This document shows positions 26,640 to 35,147 of a stretch of DNA of 64,000 bases, piece by piece. Position numbers and translations under genes: made by a program. A model generated the notes under the pieces. That model was not told the origin of the DNA and searched no databases. It worked only from the letters and a program-made list of their open reading frames with translations. The first letter of the stretch is position 1; every line of letters begins with the position of its first letter. Source of the stretch: Promicromonospora panici (GTDB lineage: Bacteria; Actinomycetota; Actinomycetes; Actinomycetales; Cellulomonadaceae). The stretch is taken from the NCBI RefSeq assembly GCF_900608595.1, contig NZ_UWYY01000004.1, positions 124,001 through 188,000 on the forward strand. The letters run 5' to 3'.

Positions 26640-27173
26640 ATGGCCTGCATGTTCGTGCTCGAGTCGGTCTGGCGCCCGGCAGCCCCCGCGGCGCGGGTCT
26701 GGTCGGTGCTCGCCGATTCCCGGTTCACCTGGCCCGACTGGTGGCCCGGGCTGACCGCGGACTCCACCCGTCCCGTCGTCGGGCCGGACGGGCTGGCCGC
26801 GCCCGGGGCGTGGGCCCGGCTGCGGGTGCGCAGCCCGCTCGGGTACGCCCTGCGGTTCCGGCTGGATCTGACGCAGGCGGCGGCGCCGTCCGACGGGGAG
26901 CCGGGCCGGGCGCGGCTGGACGTCTCGGGTGACCTGGCGGGACTGGCGCAGGTGACGGTGTCGGGGGTCTCGACGGGCTCGACCAGCGAACGCTCGACCA
27001 GCGAGAGCTCGACGGGCGGCAGCTCGACCGAGGTCCTCCTCGTCTGGCAGGTCTCCCCCGTCCCGGCCTGGTTCCGCGCCACGTCCCGGCTCGCCCCCGG
27101 ACCGCTCGCCTGGGCGCACACCCGCGTGATGCGCACCGGCGAACGAGGCCTCGCGGCGCGGCTGCGGGAGTGA
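26640..27173 (+). CDS. SRPBCC (START-like) family protein
   Basis: A 177-residue START-like protein beginning FVLESVWRPAAPAARVWSVL and continuing WPDWWPGLTADSTRPVV, with RLAPGPLAWAHTRVMRTGER at the end, typical of polyketide-cyclase/lipid-transfer SRPBCC proteins of unknown ligand. Unusual: residues about 109-131 form a Ser/Thr/Glu-rich insert (STGSTSERSTSESSTGGSST) where a beta-turn would be expected; the DNA there is a run of TCGAC-type units. Start is ATG, with another ATG three codons on. It is divergent from the metallophosphoesterase gene. Confidence 0.68.
   Translation: MACMFVLESVWRPAAPAARVWSVLADSRFTWPDWWPGLTADSTRPVVGPDGLAAPGAWARLRVRSPLGYALRFRLDLTQAAAPSDGEPGRARLDVSGDLAGLAQVTVSGVSTGSTSERSTSESSTGGSSTEVLLVWQVSPVPAWFRATSRLAPGPLAWAHTRVMRTGERGLAARLRE
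26966..27031. repeat. TCGAC-rich element cluster, family D, inside the SRPBCC gene
   Basis: Begins with GGTCTCGACGGGCTCGACC, then three further GCTCGAC units at irregular spacing. It encodes the Ser/Thr-rich insert of the SRPBCC protein without breaking the frame. Confidence 0.55.
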
Positions 27174-27201
27174 TCCGGCGGGCGCCGCGCCCGGCGGTTA
27201 A

Positions 27202-27915
27202 TCAGGCCAGCAACGGACCCAGCTCGACCGCGGCGGGCGCGAGCCGGCCATCGACCTCGGCTGCGCCGGGCATCCTGTCCTCGATCGCGACGAGAACCAG
27301 ACCGGCGACCGGCCGGCCGAGCTCGTCGAGGATCGTGGTGCCGAAGGCGGCCCATCTGTCGGCCCCACGAGCGGCCGACCTCGCTCCGGTGGCCAGCTCG
27401 CCACAGACGCCGTCGACGACCTCGCGCACCCCTGGTTCGGGAACGAGCGGGAAGTCGGGGTCCTCGTCGACCACCGCGCGGACCACGCCGTCGAGCCGGA
27501 TGAGATGGATCCCTCCGCGCAGCCCGGCGCGCAGCCGGTCCAGCACCAGCCGCGCCGCGAGCGGCGGCCGCGGCGCCGGTGGCGGGAACAGCGCGGCCAC
27601 GCGACGGCCGAGCGCGAACCCGCGCAGGTCCGGCAGCCGGACGAGGTACTCGTCCTCGGTCAGCACCTGCACCAGGCGATACGTCGTCGCGCGGGACAGG
27701 CCGAGGGCGGCGGAGATCTCCTGCCCGGTCACGCCGGCCCCGGACGCCGCCACGCACTCGAGTACCTGCAGGGCATGCCGCACCGCCCGCGGCTGACGCC
27801 CGCGCAGATCGGCCTCGCCGCCTCCGACGTCGTCGGCGCTGCCCGCCGCGCTTCCGTCCGCAAGCCCGAGCAGCCGTGCGGCCGCCTCCGGACTGCCGAA
27901 GATGGGGCGGCTCAT
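27202..27915 (-). CDS. IclR-like transcriptional regulator
   Basis: A 237-residue regulator with an N-terminal winged helix (RAVRHALQVLECVAASGAGV, EISAALGLSRATTYRLVQVL, GFALGRRVAAL) and a shortened effector region (LVLDRLRAGLRGGIHLIRLD, GELATGARSAARGADRW, ILDELGRPVAGLVLVAIED). The ATG overlaps the permease stop by one base (TGATG), so it is probably translated from the permease mRNA. Its likely task is control of the adjacent amine transport and oxidation genes; the effector is unknown. Confidence 0.75.
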   Translation of the reverse strand: MSRPIFGSPEAAARLLGLADGSAAGSADDVGGGEADLRGRQPRAVRHALQVLECVAASGAGVTGQEISAALGLSRATTYRLVQVLTEDEYLVRLPDLRGFALGRRVAALFPPPAPRPPLAARLVLDRLRAGLRGGIHLIRLDGVVRAVVDEDPDFPLVPEPGVREVVDGVCGELATGARSAARGADRWAAFGTTILDELGRPVAGLVLVAIEDRMPGAAEVDGRLAPAAVELGPLLA

Positions 27916-29480
27916 CAGGCGACCGCCGAGCCACCGGACGAGCCCGAACCATCCGACGGGCCCGAACCAGCGGGAGACCGCGGCGATCGCGCCCGGACGT
28001 CCGCGCGCCCGCCACCGAGGAGGTCGGTGACGACGGCCTCGTCGTGCACGCCCAGGCGAGCCCTCAGCCGGGGAAGCCGCCCGAGCCGGGCCAGCCCTGC
28101 CGCGACGCCGACCGCCAGCAGCGCCAGGAATGCCCACACCCCCGCCTGGCGGGACGTGTCGCTCTGGACCACGAGCATGACGACGAGCGAGCAGGCCAGC
28201 AGCGTCGCGGTACCCGCGGCGAGCACGACGGGGCGCCAGGTCACCTCGCCGATACGGCGCAGGAAGGTCGGGACGGCAGCGCACACCAGCACATAGGCGG
28301 TGATGTAGCCGCCGGCGGACACGACGAGGATCGCCTGCATCGCGGACCACAGGTCCGCGCTGAGCAGCATTGCCGCGACCGGGACGAGCGTCACCACCGG
28401 CATCGTCACCGCCAGCGCCCGTGCGGGGGTGCCGTGCACGGCGTGCGCCACGCCCAGCGACCGCGGCGCCAGCCCTTCGCGCCCCATGGTGAACAGCACG
28501 CGCACCAGTGCGGTCGACGAGGCGATGGCGCAGGCGAAGAACGACGCCGTGATGCCGACGTCGAGCACCGGGCCCGCCCAGCTCACGCCGTACGCCGCCG
28601 CGAGTTCGTTGGCCGGGGAGCGGGCGCCGGCGAGGTCGAGGCCGAGACCGGAGTACCCCACGAGCTGGCTCGTCGACGCGCCCAGGTACAGCAGGCCGGA
28701 CCCGAGCGCGGTCCAGGTGACGGCACGCGGGACGGCGCGGAACGGGTGCCGCGCCTCCGCGCCGAGCGTGGCCGCGGACTCGAAGCCCACGAACGCGGTG
28801 AGCGCGATCGCGGTGCCGACCGCCACGTCGGCCGGCCCGGTGCCTGGTTCGGGGAGCGCGGCTCGGACGGCGGACGCAGGCCCGGCGTGCATGAGCATCG
28901 CGAGCACGAGGACGGCGAGGAGCGCCACGGAGACGACCTCGACGACGAGCGTGACCCGCGCCGAGCGACGAATGCCGCGCAGGAGCACCCACCACACCGC
29001 CGCGCCCATGAGGAGCACGACGACGAGCGCGGGGGCCGCTCCCGACGCCAGGGCCGGGACGAACCTGCCGATCAGGATGTGCGCGTACGAGCCGCCGCCG
29101 GCCAGGGAGAACATCGTGATGAACCCATAGCCCAGCAGCATGGCGACCCCCGTGATCACGCCGGCGCGCGCGCCGAGGCCGCGCACGACGAACGTGTACA
29201 GCGAACCGGTCGCCGCGATCCGCCGGGTGAACTGGTTGACGCAGGCGGCGACCGCGACCGCGAGGACGAGCGCGACGGCGAGGGCGAGCGCCGTCGCCCC
29301 GCCGGCCACCGTGGCCACCAGGAGCGGCATCGTCGTCGCCGCGGCCGACGGCGCCACGGCCGACAGCGACTGCGCCACCACGTCGGTGAACGGCAGCGAG
29401 CGCCGGGCGAGGCCGTGCACCGGGGACCGGGTCCCGACGACGGGCCGGCTCGCCCGCACCGGAGACGTGGCTGCGGTCAT
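27915..29480 (-). CDS. APC-family amino acid/amine permease
   Basis: A 521-residue permease with about twelve membrane helices. It starts with RSLPFTDVVAQSLSAVAPSA and contains the APC core RIAATGSLYTFVVRGLGARAG, TAIALTAFVGFESAATLGAEA and RVLFTMGREGLAPRSLG. It imports amino acids or amines by ion coupling. Start ATG has CGGAGG 8 nt upstream. The C-terminal tail is Ser/Gly/Pro-rich. It is divergent from a second APC permease and coupled to the IclR-type gene, so the pair flanks a shared control region. Confidence 0.87.
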   Translation of the reverse strand: MTAATSPVRASRPVVGTRSPVHGLARRSLPFTDVVAQSLSAVAPSAAATTMPLLVATVAGGATALALAVALVLAVAVAACVNQFTRRIAATGSLYTFVVRGLGARAGVITGVAMLLGYGFITMFSLAGGGSYAHILIGRFVPALASGAAPALVVVLLMGAAVWWVLLRGIRRSARVTLVVEVVSVALLAVLVLAMLMHAGPASAVRAALPEPGTGPADVAVGTAIALTAFVGFESAATLGAEARHPFRAVPRAVTWTALGSGLLYLGASTSQLVGYSGLGLDLAGARSPANELAAAYGVSWAGPVLDVGITASFFACAIASSTALVRVLFTMGREGLAPRSLGVAHAVHGTPARALAVTMPVVTLVPVAAMLLSADLWSAMQAILVVSAGGYITAYVLVCAAVPTFLRRIGEVTWRPVVLAAGTATLLACSLVVMLVVQSDTSRQAGVWAFLALLAVGVAAGLARLGRLPRLRARLGVHDEAVVTDLLGGGRADVRARSPRSPAGSGPSDGSGSSGGSAVA

Positions 29481-29737
29481 GGTCGCTTCCTCCGTCCTCC
29501 AGCGTCGTCCGGCTCCTCCGGGTGAGTGCGCGGGAGCCTAACAACGGCCTGTTGCGCCGACGGCCGGGCAGTGTTTCGGCGGTGTGACCCTCAACGAGAC
29601 ACGGCTGCCGGCGGCGTCTCGGCCGCCTCCGACCAAGGTTTACGGGCCCGAGACCCCGGAGCAATCGCCGCCCCGGAGCCTGGTGGACGTCCCGCTCGAT
29701 CCCCCGTCCCGCCGTCTGTCACGCCCCTGGAGGTTCC
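29481..29737. promoter_or_regulatory. Divergent control region between the two APC permeases
   Basis: 257 nt with no credible gene. CAACGGCCTGTTG near 29541-29553 forms a short CAAC/GTTG inverted repeat that could be an IclR-type operator. The 3' end holds the GGAGG Shine-Dalgarno of the plus-strand permease. Confidence 0.3.
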
Positions 29738-31228
29738 ATGTCCGCTTCGATCCGGACCGGCTCGTCGCCGGCCGACGCAGGCCCCGTCCCCGCCCCGCGC
29801 GCACTCACCGGGAAGCTCGGCCCGCTCGCGATCGTCTTCATGGTGGTCGCCGCCGCGTCGCCGCTGACCGTCGTCGGCGGCGCCGCCCCGCTCGGCATCC
29901 TGCTCGGCAACGGCGTCGGGTTCCCCGCCCTCTACGTCGTCTCGGGCGTCGTCCTGCTGCTGTTCTCGGTGGGTCTGGCGGCTATGACGCGTGTGGTCCC
30001 GCGGCCGGGCGCGTTCTTCACGTTCGTCGGCTACGGCCTGGGGCGGCGGGCCGGCCTCGGCGCCGCCTACCTCGCGCTGCTGACCTACACCACCATCCAG
30101 GCAGCGGTGTACGGGTACATCGGATACATCTTGTCGGGCACGTTCGCCCAGCTGGGTCTGCCGGAGCTGCCCTGGTGGCTGTGGGCCCTGGCGGTCGCCG
30201 CGCTCGTGGGAGTGCTCGGCTACCGGCACATCGACCTGTCGTCCAAGGTGCTGGGCGTCCTGCTGATCGGCGAGATCGGCATCGTGCTGGCGGTCGTCGC
30301 CGGCGTCGTGCTCACCGGCGGCGACCAGGGGCTGTCCCTGGAGCCGTTCGAGCCCGCCAACGTGTTCTCCGGCTCCCCGGCCGTCGGGCTGACGTTCGCG
30401 ATCGCCGCCTTCATCGGCTTCGAGGCCACGGCGATCTTCCGCGACGAGGCGCGCGACCCGGCCCGCACCATCCCGCGCGCCACCTACGCCGCCGTCATCG
30501 GCATCACCGTGTTCTACACGCTCGCCTCGTGGGGCCTCGTCATGGCCTGGGGCCCCGACCACGCCGTCGACGTCGCCGCCGCCGACCCGGGCGGGATGAT
30601 CCTGACGACGACCGCGAAATACCTGGGCACGGCCGGCGAGGTGATCATCAACGTCCTCCTGATCACCAGCATGTTCGCCTGCGTGCTCAGCTTCCACAAC
30701 GTCATCACGCGCTACCAGCACACGATGGCGAACGCCGGCCTGCTGCCCGGCGCCGTGGGCGCCGTGCACGCACGGCACCTGTCCCCGCACCTGTCGTCGC
30801 TCCTGCAGTCGGCCACCACCGTGGCGCTGGTCGCCGTGTTCGCGCTGGCCGGCCTGGACCCGGTGCTGGAGGTCTTCACCTGGTTCGCCGGCGTCTCCAC
30901 GCTCGCCATCGCGATCCTCATGGCGGTCACGAGCCTGGCGATCATCGTCTGGTTCCGCCGCACCCGACAGGACGCGCGGGCCTGGAACACCGTGGTCGCG
31001 CCGGCGCTCGGCCTCGTCGGCCTGGTCGGCTCCGCGGTCGCGATCGTCGCGTACTTCCCGCTCCTGGTGGGCGACGTCGACGCCGCCGGAAACCAGCGGT
31101 TCGGCGCGACCAGTGCCGTCCTGCTCGCCGTCATCGTGCTCAGCCCCGTCGCCGGATGGGTGCAAGCGGTAGTCCTGCGCCGCCGTCGGCCCGAGACCTA
31201 CGCCCGCATCACCGAGGCCATCGGCTGA
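29738..31228 (+). CDS. APC-family permease, probably amine uptake
   Basis: A 496-residue twelve-helix permease: LGPLAIVFMVVAAASPLTVV, the RVVPRPGAFFTFVGYGLGRR loop, FAIAAFIGFEATAIFRDEAR with the GFEA motif and FHNVITRYQHTMANAG. It belongs to the amino acid/polyamine/organocation group. A GGAGG lies 4 nt before the ATG. The copper amine oxidase gene starts 27 nt downstream on the same strand, so the natural inference is import of a primary amine that the oxidase then degrades. Confidence 0.88.
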   Translation: MSASIRTGSSPADAGPVPAPRALTGKLGPLAIVFMVVAAASPLTVVGGAAPLGILLGNGVGFPALYVVSGVVLLLFSVGLAAMTRVVPRPGAFFTFVGYGLGRRAGLGAAYLALLTYTTIQAAVYGYIGYILSGTFAQLGLPELPWWLWALAVAALVGVLGYRHIDLSSKVLGVLLIGEIGIVLAVVAGVVLTGGDQGLSLEPFEPANVFSGSPAVGLTFAIAAFIGFEATAIFRDEARDPARTIPRATYAAVIGITVFYTLASWGLVMAWGPDHAVDVAAADPGGMILTTTAKYLGTAGEVIINVLLITSMFACVLSFHNVITRYQHTMANAGLLPGAVGAVHARHLSPHLSSLLQSATTVALVAVFALAGLDPVLEVFTWFAGVSTLAIAILMAVTSLAIIVWFRRTRQDARAWNTVVAPALGLVGLVGSAVAIVAYFPLLVGDVDAAGNQRFGATSAVLLAVIVLSPVAGWVQAVVLRRRRPETYARITEAIG

Positions 31229-31254
31229 CGCCGGGCCTTCGAGAGGAGAACACC

Positions 31255-33291
31255 ATGACTGCCACGCACACCATCGCCCCGACCTCCACCACCACCCATC
31301 CGCTGGCCACCCTGTCCGCCGACGAGATCACGGCCGCGGCCGCCGCCGTCGGAACTGCGGGCCTGGTGGAGGAGACCACGCGCTTCGTCTACGTCGGGCT
31401 GCTCGAGGCGCCCAAGGCCGCCGTCCTGGCTTGGGAGGCCGGCTCTGGAGCCTTGCCGCCCCGGCAGGTGCGGGTCCAGCTCCTGGACCTGGCCACCGGC
31501 GTCCAGCACGACGTCGTCGTGGACGTGACCGCGGGTGTCCTCGTGTCCCAGGACGTGCTCGACACCGCCGAGGTGGGCCAGCTCGCGATCCTCGACGAGG
31601 AGTTCGAGATAGTTCCCGAGATCGTCGCCGCATCGCCCGAGTGGCTGGCCGCCCTGGCCGAGCGCGGCCTGGACCCCGACACGGTCGTCACGGTGCCGCT
31701 GTCGGCGGGCGTCTTCGGCTACGAGGACGAGGTCGGCAAGCGGATGGCCCGCGTCTTCGGGTTCCGCCAGGACCACGCGGCCGACCACCCGTGGGCGCAC
31801 CCCGTCGACGGCCTGGTCGCGTACGTGAACCTCACGACGCGCGAGGTCACGCGCGTGATCGACCACGCCGTCGTGCCCGTGCCCGCCGAGCACGGCAACT
31901 ACACCCGGCCCGACCTGGCGGGCCCGCCCCGCACCACCCTCAAGCCGATCGAGATCACGCAGCCGGAGGGCCCGTCCTTCCAGGTGTCCGACGACGGCCT
32001 GCTGACGTGGGAGGGCTGGCAGGTGCGGGTTTCGTTCGACGCGCGCGAAGGTCTGGTGCTGCACCGCATCTCGATCGACGACGCGGGCGAGCAGCGTTCG
32101 GTGGCCTACCGGGCGTCGATCTCCGAGATGATCGTGCCCTACGCCGACCCGTCCCCCACCCGGTTCTGGCAGAACTACTTCGACACCGGCGAGTACCTGT
32201 TCGGCCGGTACGTGAACTCGCTGGAGCTCGGCTGCGACTGCCTGGGCGAGATCCGCTACCTCGACGCCGTCCTCGCCGACGAGCAGGGCCGGCCCCGGGT
32301 CGTCGAGAACGGCATCTGCCTGCACGAGGAGGACTACGGGGTGCTGTGGAAGCACTCCGACATCTTCACCGGGATCAACGAGACGCGGCGCCAGCGCCGC
32401 ATGGTCATCTCGTTCTTCACCACCGTGGGCAACTACGACTACGGCTTCTACTGGTACCTGTACCTGGACGGCACCATCGAGTGCGAGGCCAAGCTGACCG
32501 GCTTCCTGTTCTCCTCGGCCTACCCGGGTCCCGGGCCGGACGGCGAGCCGTACCCGTACGCGTCCGAGGTCGCCCCCGGCCTGGGCGCTCCTTACCACCA
32601 GCACCTGTTCTCGGCCCGGCTCGACCTGGACGTGGACGGCACGGCCAACGCCGTCGACGAGGTGGAGGCCGTGCGCGTACCGACGGGCGAGGGCAACCCG
32701 TTCGGCAACGCGTTCACCGCCAGGCGCACGCGCCTGACCTCCGAGGCCGACGCCGCGCGGCGGGCCGACGGGTCAGTAGGCCGCACCTGGCACATCAGCT
32801 CGACCGAGCGCACCAACCGTCTCGGGCGCCCGACGGCGTACGTGCTGCAAGCCCAGGACACCCCGACCCTCCTGGCCGCCGACGACTCCTCGGTCGCGTC
32901 GCGCGCCGCGTTCGCCACCCAGCACGTGTGGGTCACGCAGTTCGCCGACGACGAGCGGTATGCCGCGGGCACGTACGTCAACCAGCACGCCGGCGGCGGC
33001 GGACTGCCCGCGTGGCAGGCCCAGGACCGGCCGCTGGACGGGCAGGACGTCGTGCTCTGGCACACCTTCGGCCTCACGCACTTCCCGCGGCCGGAGGACT
33101 GGCCGGTGATGCCCGTGGACTACGCGAGCTTCAAGCTCGCGCCCTACGGGTTCTTCGACCGCAACCCCACGCTGAACGTGCCCGCGTCCGCCTCGGCGCA
33201 CTGCGAGCCGGCGGCAGGGGCCGCGTCCGCGGACCGGTGCTGCGGCGGGGCGCACGGCGGCGAGCCGTGCCAACACCAGCACGGCGCGTGA
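31255..33291 (+). CDS. tynA: Copper-containing primary amine oxidase
   Basis: A 678-residue quinoprotein. The topaquinone precursor Tyr is in TVGNYDYGFYW (about Tyr394), copper ligands are in HQHLFSARLD (His448, His450) and GLTHFPRPEDWPVMPVDY (His609), and the family ending GFFDRNPTLNVP is present. It converts primary amines plus O2 and water to aldehyde, ammonia and H2O2. It has no signal peptide and starts with ATG after GAGAGGAGAA. Odd: a C-terminal extension of about 33 residues beyond the family end has four Cys and several His (HCEP, DRCCGGAH, EPCQHQHGA), a potential copper-binding tail. It overlaps the next gene by 4 nt. Confidence 0.95.
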   Translation: MTATHTIAPTSTTTHPLATLSADEITAAAAAVGTAGLVEETTRFVYVGLLEAPKAAVLAWEAGSGALPPRQVRVQLLDLATGVQHDVVVDVTAGVLVSQDVLDTAEVGQLAILDEEFEIVPEIVAASPEWLAALAERGLDPDTVVTVPLSAGVFGYEDEVGKRMARVFGFRQDHAADHPWAHPVDGLVAYVNLTTREVTRVIDHAVVPVPAEHGNYTRPDLAGPPRTTLKPIEITQPEGPSFQVSDDGLLTWEGWQVRVSFDAREGLVLHRISIDDAGEQRSVAYRASISEMIVPYADPSPTRFWQNYFDTGEYLFGRYVNSLELGCDCLGEIRYLDAVLADEQGRPRVVENGICLHEEDYGVLWKHSDIFTGINETRRQRRMVISFFTTVGNYDYGFYWYLYLDGTIECEAKLTGFLFSSAYPGPGPDGEPYPYASEVAPGLGAPYHQHLFSARLDLDVDGTANAVDEVEAVRVPTGEGNPFGNAFTARRTRLTSEADAARRADGSVGRTWHISSTERTNRLGRPTAYVLQAQDTPTLLAADDSSVASRAAFATQHVWVTQFADDERYAAGTYVNQHAGGGGLPAWQAQDRPLDGQDVVLWHTFGLTHFPRPEDWPVMPVDYASFKLAPYGFFDRNPTLNVPASASAHCEPAAGAASADRCCGGAHGGEPCQHQHGA

Positions 33292-33806
33292 GCGCGGCGG
33301 TGCTCCACGCCCTCGCCCTCGGGCCGGCGGTGCTCGCGGTCGCGTGCACCCCGGCCCGCGGCCGGGGCGGCCGCGTCGCCCTCACGACGGGGCTGCTCAT
33401 GCTCGTCGCGATGGCTGACCTGGCACTCGTCCCCGGCGGGCTGCCCGGCCTGGCCTGGACCGCGGTGCTCCTCGCGGCCGCGGTAGTGCTGGCCGGGACA
33501 CTGCGGCACGCGCCGGATGCCGGCGCGGGCTGCCGCGGGCACGTGCTGCACGTGGGCTGCCTGCTCGCGATGGCGACCCTCACCGCGGCGATGGCCGGGC
33601 CGGCGGCCGGCGAGCCGGCCGCGGCGGTGCGGCACCACACGACCGGCGCCGACACCCTCACGGTGCTCGGGCTGAGCGCGGCCGCCGCCTTCGTCGTCGC
33701 GAGCTGCGTGGCCGCAGCCGGTGCCGGACCGCGGACGGCCGACCGCGTGGGTGCCCTGGCCGGCGCGGGTTCGGTGGCGCTCATGGCGGCCGCCGTCGTG
33801 GCCTGA
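33288..33806 (+). CDS. Small membrane protein coupled to tynA
   Basis: A 172-residue hydrophobic protein with about five membrane helices (for example ALALGPAVLAVACTP, GLLMLVAMADLALVPGGL, LLAMATLTAAMAG). The GTG start overlaps the tynA stop (GTGA), so both are translated from one mRNA. His residues (GHVLHVGC, VRHHTTGAD) occur at helix ends, which would suit metal handling, but I do not recognise the family. It converges with ku with only 7 nt between stops. Confidence 0.62.
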   Translation: MSAAVLHALALGPAVLAVACTPARGRGGRVALTTGLLMLVAMADLALVPGGLPGLAWTAVLLAAAVVLAGTLRHAPDAGAGCRGHVLHVGCLLAMATLTAAMAGPAAGEPAAAVRHHTTGADTLTVLGLSAAAAFVVASCVAAAGAGPRTADRVGALAGAGSVALMAAAVVA

Positions 33807-33813
33807 GGACGGT

Positions 33814-34644
33814 CTACCCGGTCTTGCGGCGGGACTTCTTCGGCTCGGCGCGGGACTTCTTCGACTCCGCGACGCTGCGCTTGAGCGCCTCCATCAGGTC
33901 GACGACCTCGGCGCCCTCGCCCGCCTCCTCGGCCGCCTCGCCGAACGTCGCCGCGGTGTCGATGGCCTCGCCGGCCTCCAGCTTGGCGTCGACAAGCTTG
34001 CGGAGCTGCACCTGGTACTCGTCCTCGTAGTCCTCGGGCGTGAAGTCGGCCTCGAAGCTGCTGACGAGCTGGGACGACATCGCAAGCTCCTTGTCGGTGA
34101 CCTTCGCGGGCTCGTCCAGGGAGGGGAACGCGGCCTCGCGGATCTCGTCGGCCCACAGGAGGGTCTGCAGCACGAGCACCTCCTCGCGAACGCGCAGAGC
34201 CGCCAGCCGGGTGCGCTGCCTGAGCGCGAACTTCACGACGGCGGTGCGGTCGGTCTCCTCCAGCGTGCGGCGCAACAGCACGTACGCCTTCGTGGACTTG
34301 GAGTCGGGCTCGAGGTAGTACGTGCGGTCGAACATGATCGGGTCGATCTGCTCACTGGGCACGAACTCGACGACGGAGATCTCGCGGTCGCGCTCGGCGG
34401 GCAGCTCAGCCAGGTCCTTCTTGGTGAGCACCACTGTGCGCTCGCCGTCGTCATAGGCGCGGTCGATGTGCTCGTACGGCACCACCTCGCCGTCCACCTC
34501 GCACACGCGCTTGTACCGGATACGTCCGCCGTCGGCGTCGTGCACCTGGTGCAGCGGCACGTCGTGGTCCTCGGTCGCGCTGTACAGCTTGACCGGAACG
34601 TTGACGAGGCCGAAGGTCACGGCACCCTTCCAGATCGCCCTCAT
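33814..34644 (-). CDS. ku: Ku protein, NHEJ end-binding factor
   Basis: A 276-residue bacterial Ku with the classic start MRAIWKGAVTFGLVNVPVKL, central RYKRVCEVDGEVVPYEHIDR, and the bridge region TYYLEPDSKSTKAYVLLRRTL. The C-terminus is Lys/Arg/Ser-rich (ESKKSRAEPKKSRRKTG), the basic extension that tunes DNA binding. It threads onto double-strand ends and recruits LigD, whose gene is nearby. A 21-bp perfect palindrome lies 7 nt before the ATG and probably controls it. Confidence 0.96.
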   Translation of the reverse strand: MRAIWKGAVTFGLVNVPVKLYSATEDHDVPLHQVHDADGGRIRYKRVCEVDGEVVPYEHIDRAYDDGERTVVLTKKDLAELPAERDREISVVEFVPSEQIDPIMFDRTYYLEPDSKSTKAYVLLRRTLEETDRTAVVKFALRQRTRLAALRVREEVLVLQTLLWADEIREAAFPSLDEPAKVTDKELAMSSQLVSSFEADFTPEDYEDEYQVQLRKLVDAKLEAGEAIDTAATFGEAAEEAGEGAEVVDLMEALKRSVAESKKSRAEPKKSRRKTG

Positions 34645-34651
34645 CCTTCTA

Positions 34652-34672
34652 TAGTGCGCCCCAAGCGCACTA
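34652..34672. promoter_or_regulatory. Palindromic operator candidate upstream of ku
   Basis: TAGTGCGC and GCGCACTA arms with a 5-nt spacer (CCCAA). It ends only 7 nt from the ku start codon, where it would overlap the promoter or ribosome entry. No second copy was seen before ligD. Confidence 0.5.
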
Positions 34673-34723
34673 CATGCCCAGGTTTTCGGTCTGGGCCGAC
34701 GGACCGGGAAACCCCGGGCTGCG

Positions 34724-35047
34724 TCAGAGACCCGCGCGGTCCAGCTTCGCGCAGAGCTCCGCGTTGGTGGGCTCCACGAGCTGCTCACCGTCCGGGAAGA
34801 CCAGCACCGGGATGGTCTTTCGCCCGGTCAGCGCCTCGGCCTCGTCGGCACGGGCGGGCTGTGCGGCGAGGTCGACGTAGACGTAGTCCACGCGGCGGAC
34901 GTCGAGCACCGCCTTGCTGCGGCGGCAGTCGCGGCACCACTCGGCGCCGTAGACGGTGAGCTGTTCAGGTCGGGCGATCGACGAGACGCTGCCGGCGGTC
35001 GCCCGGGGCGCTGCGAACGCGTCGATCGCGTAGTCATCCGAAATCAC
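34724..35047 (-). CDS. Glutaredoxin-like protein
   Basis: A 107-residue protein with a glutaredoxin fold: LTVYGAEWCRDCRRSKAVLD (CRDC active site), VDYVYVDLAAQP and GRKTIPVLVFPDGEQLVEP with the cis-Pro region (TIPV). An N-terminal extension of about 30 residues precedes the domain. Mycoredoxin-like function is possible in a mycothiol-using host, but the C-R-D-C motif is not the standard one. GTG start has TAGGCT 7 nt upstream (leaderless). It is divergent from ligD. Confidence 0.78.
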   Translation of the reverse strand: MISDDYAIDAFAAPRATAGSVSSIARPEQLTVYGAEWCRDCRRSKAVLDVRRVDYVYVDLAAQPARADEAEALTGRKTIPVLVFPDGEQLVEPTNAELCAKLDRAGL

Positions 35048-35147
35048 TCGCGCGAGCCTAGCGGAGCCGGCACCGCGGCAACGACCACGTCCACGTGATC
35101 TCTGCGACCCCTGGGCACGGGAACGCGACCGGCGGCACGATGGTGTG

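Noticed and set aside
29584..31254. tynA extended upstream in one frame by more than 500 codons
   Set aside because: The upstream part is a shadow of the permease gene; GAGAGGAGAA and the ATG at 31255 mark the true start.
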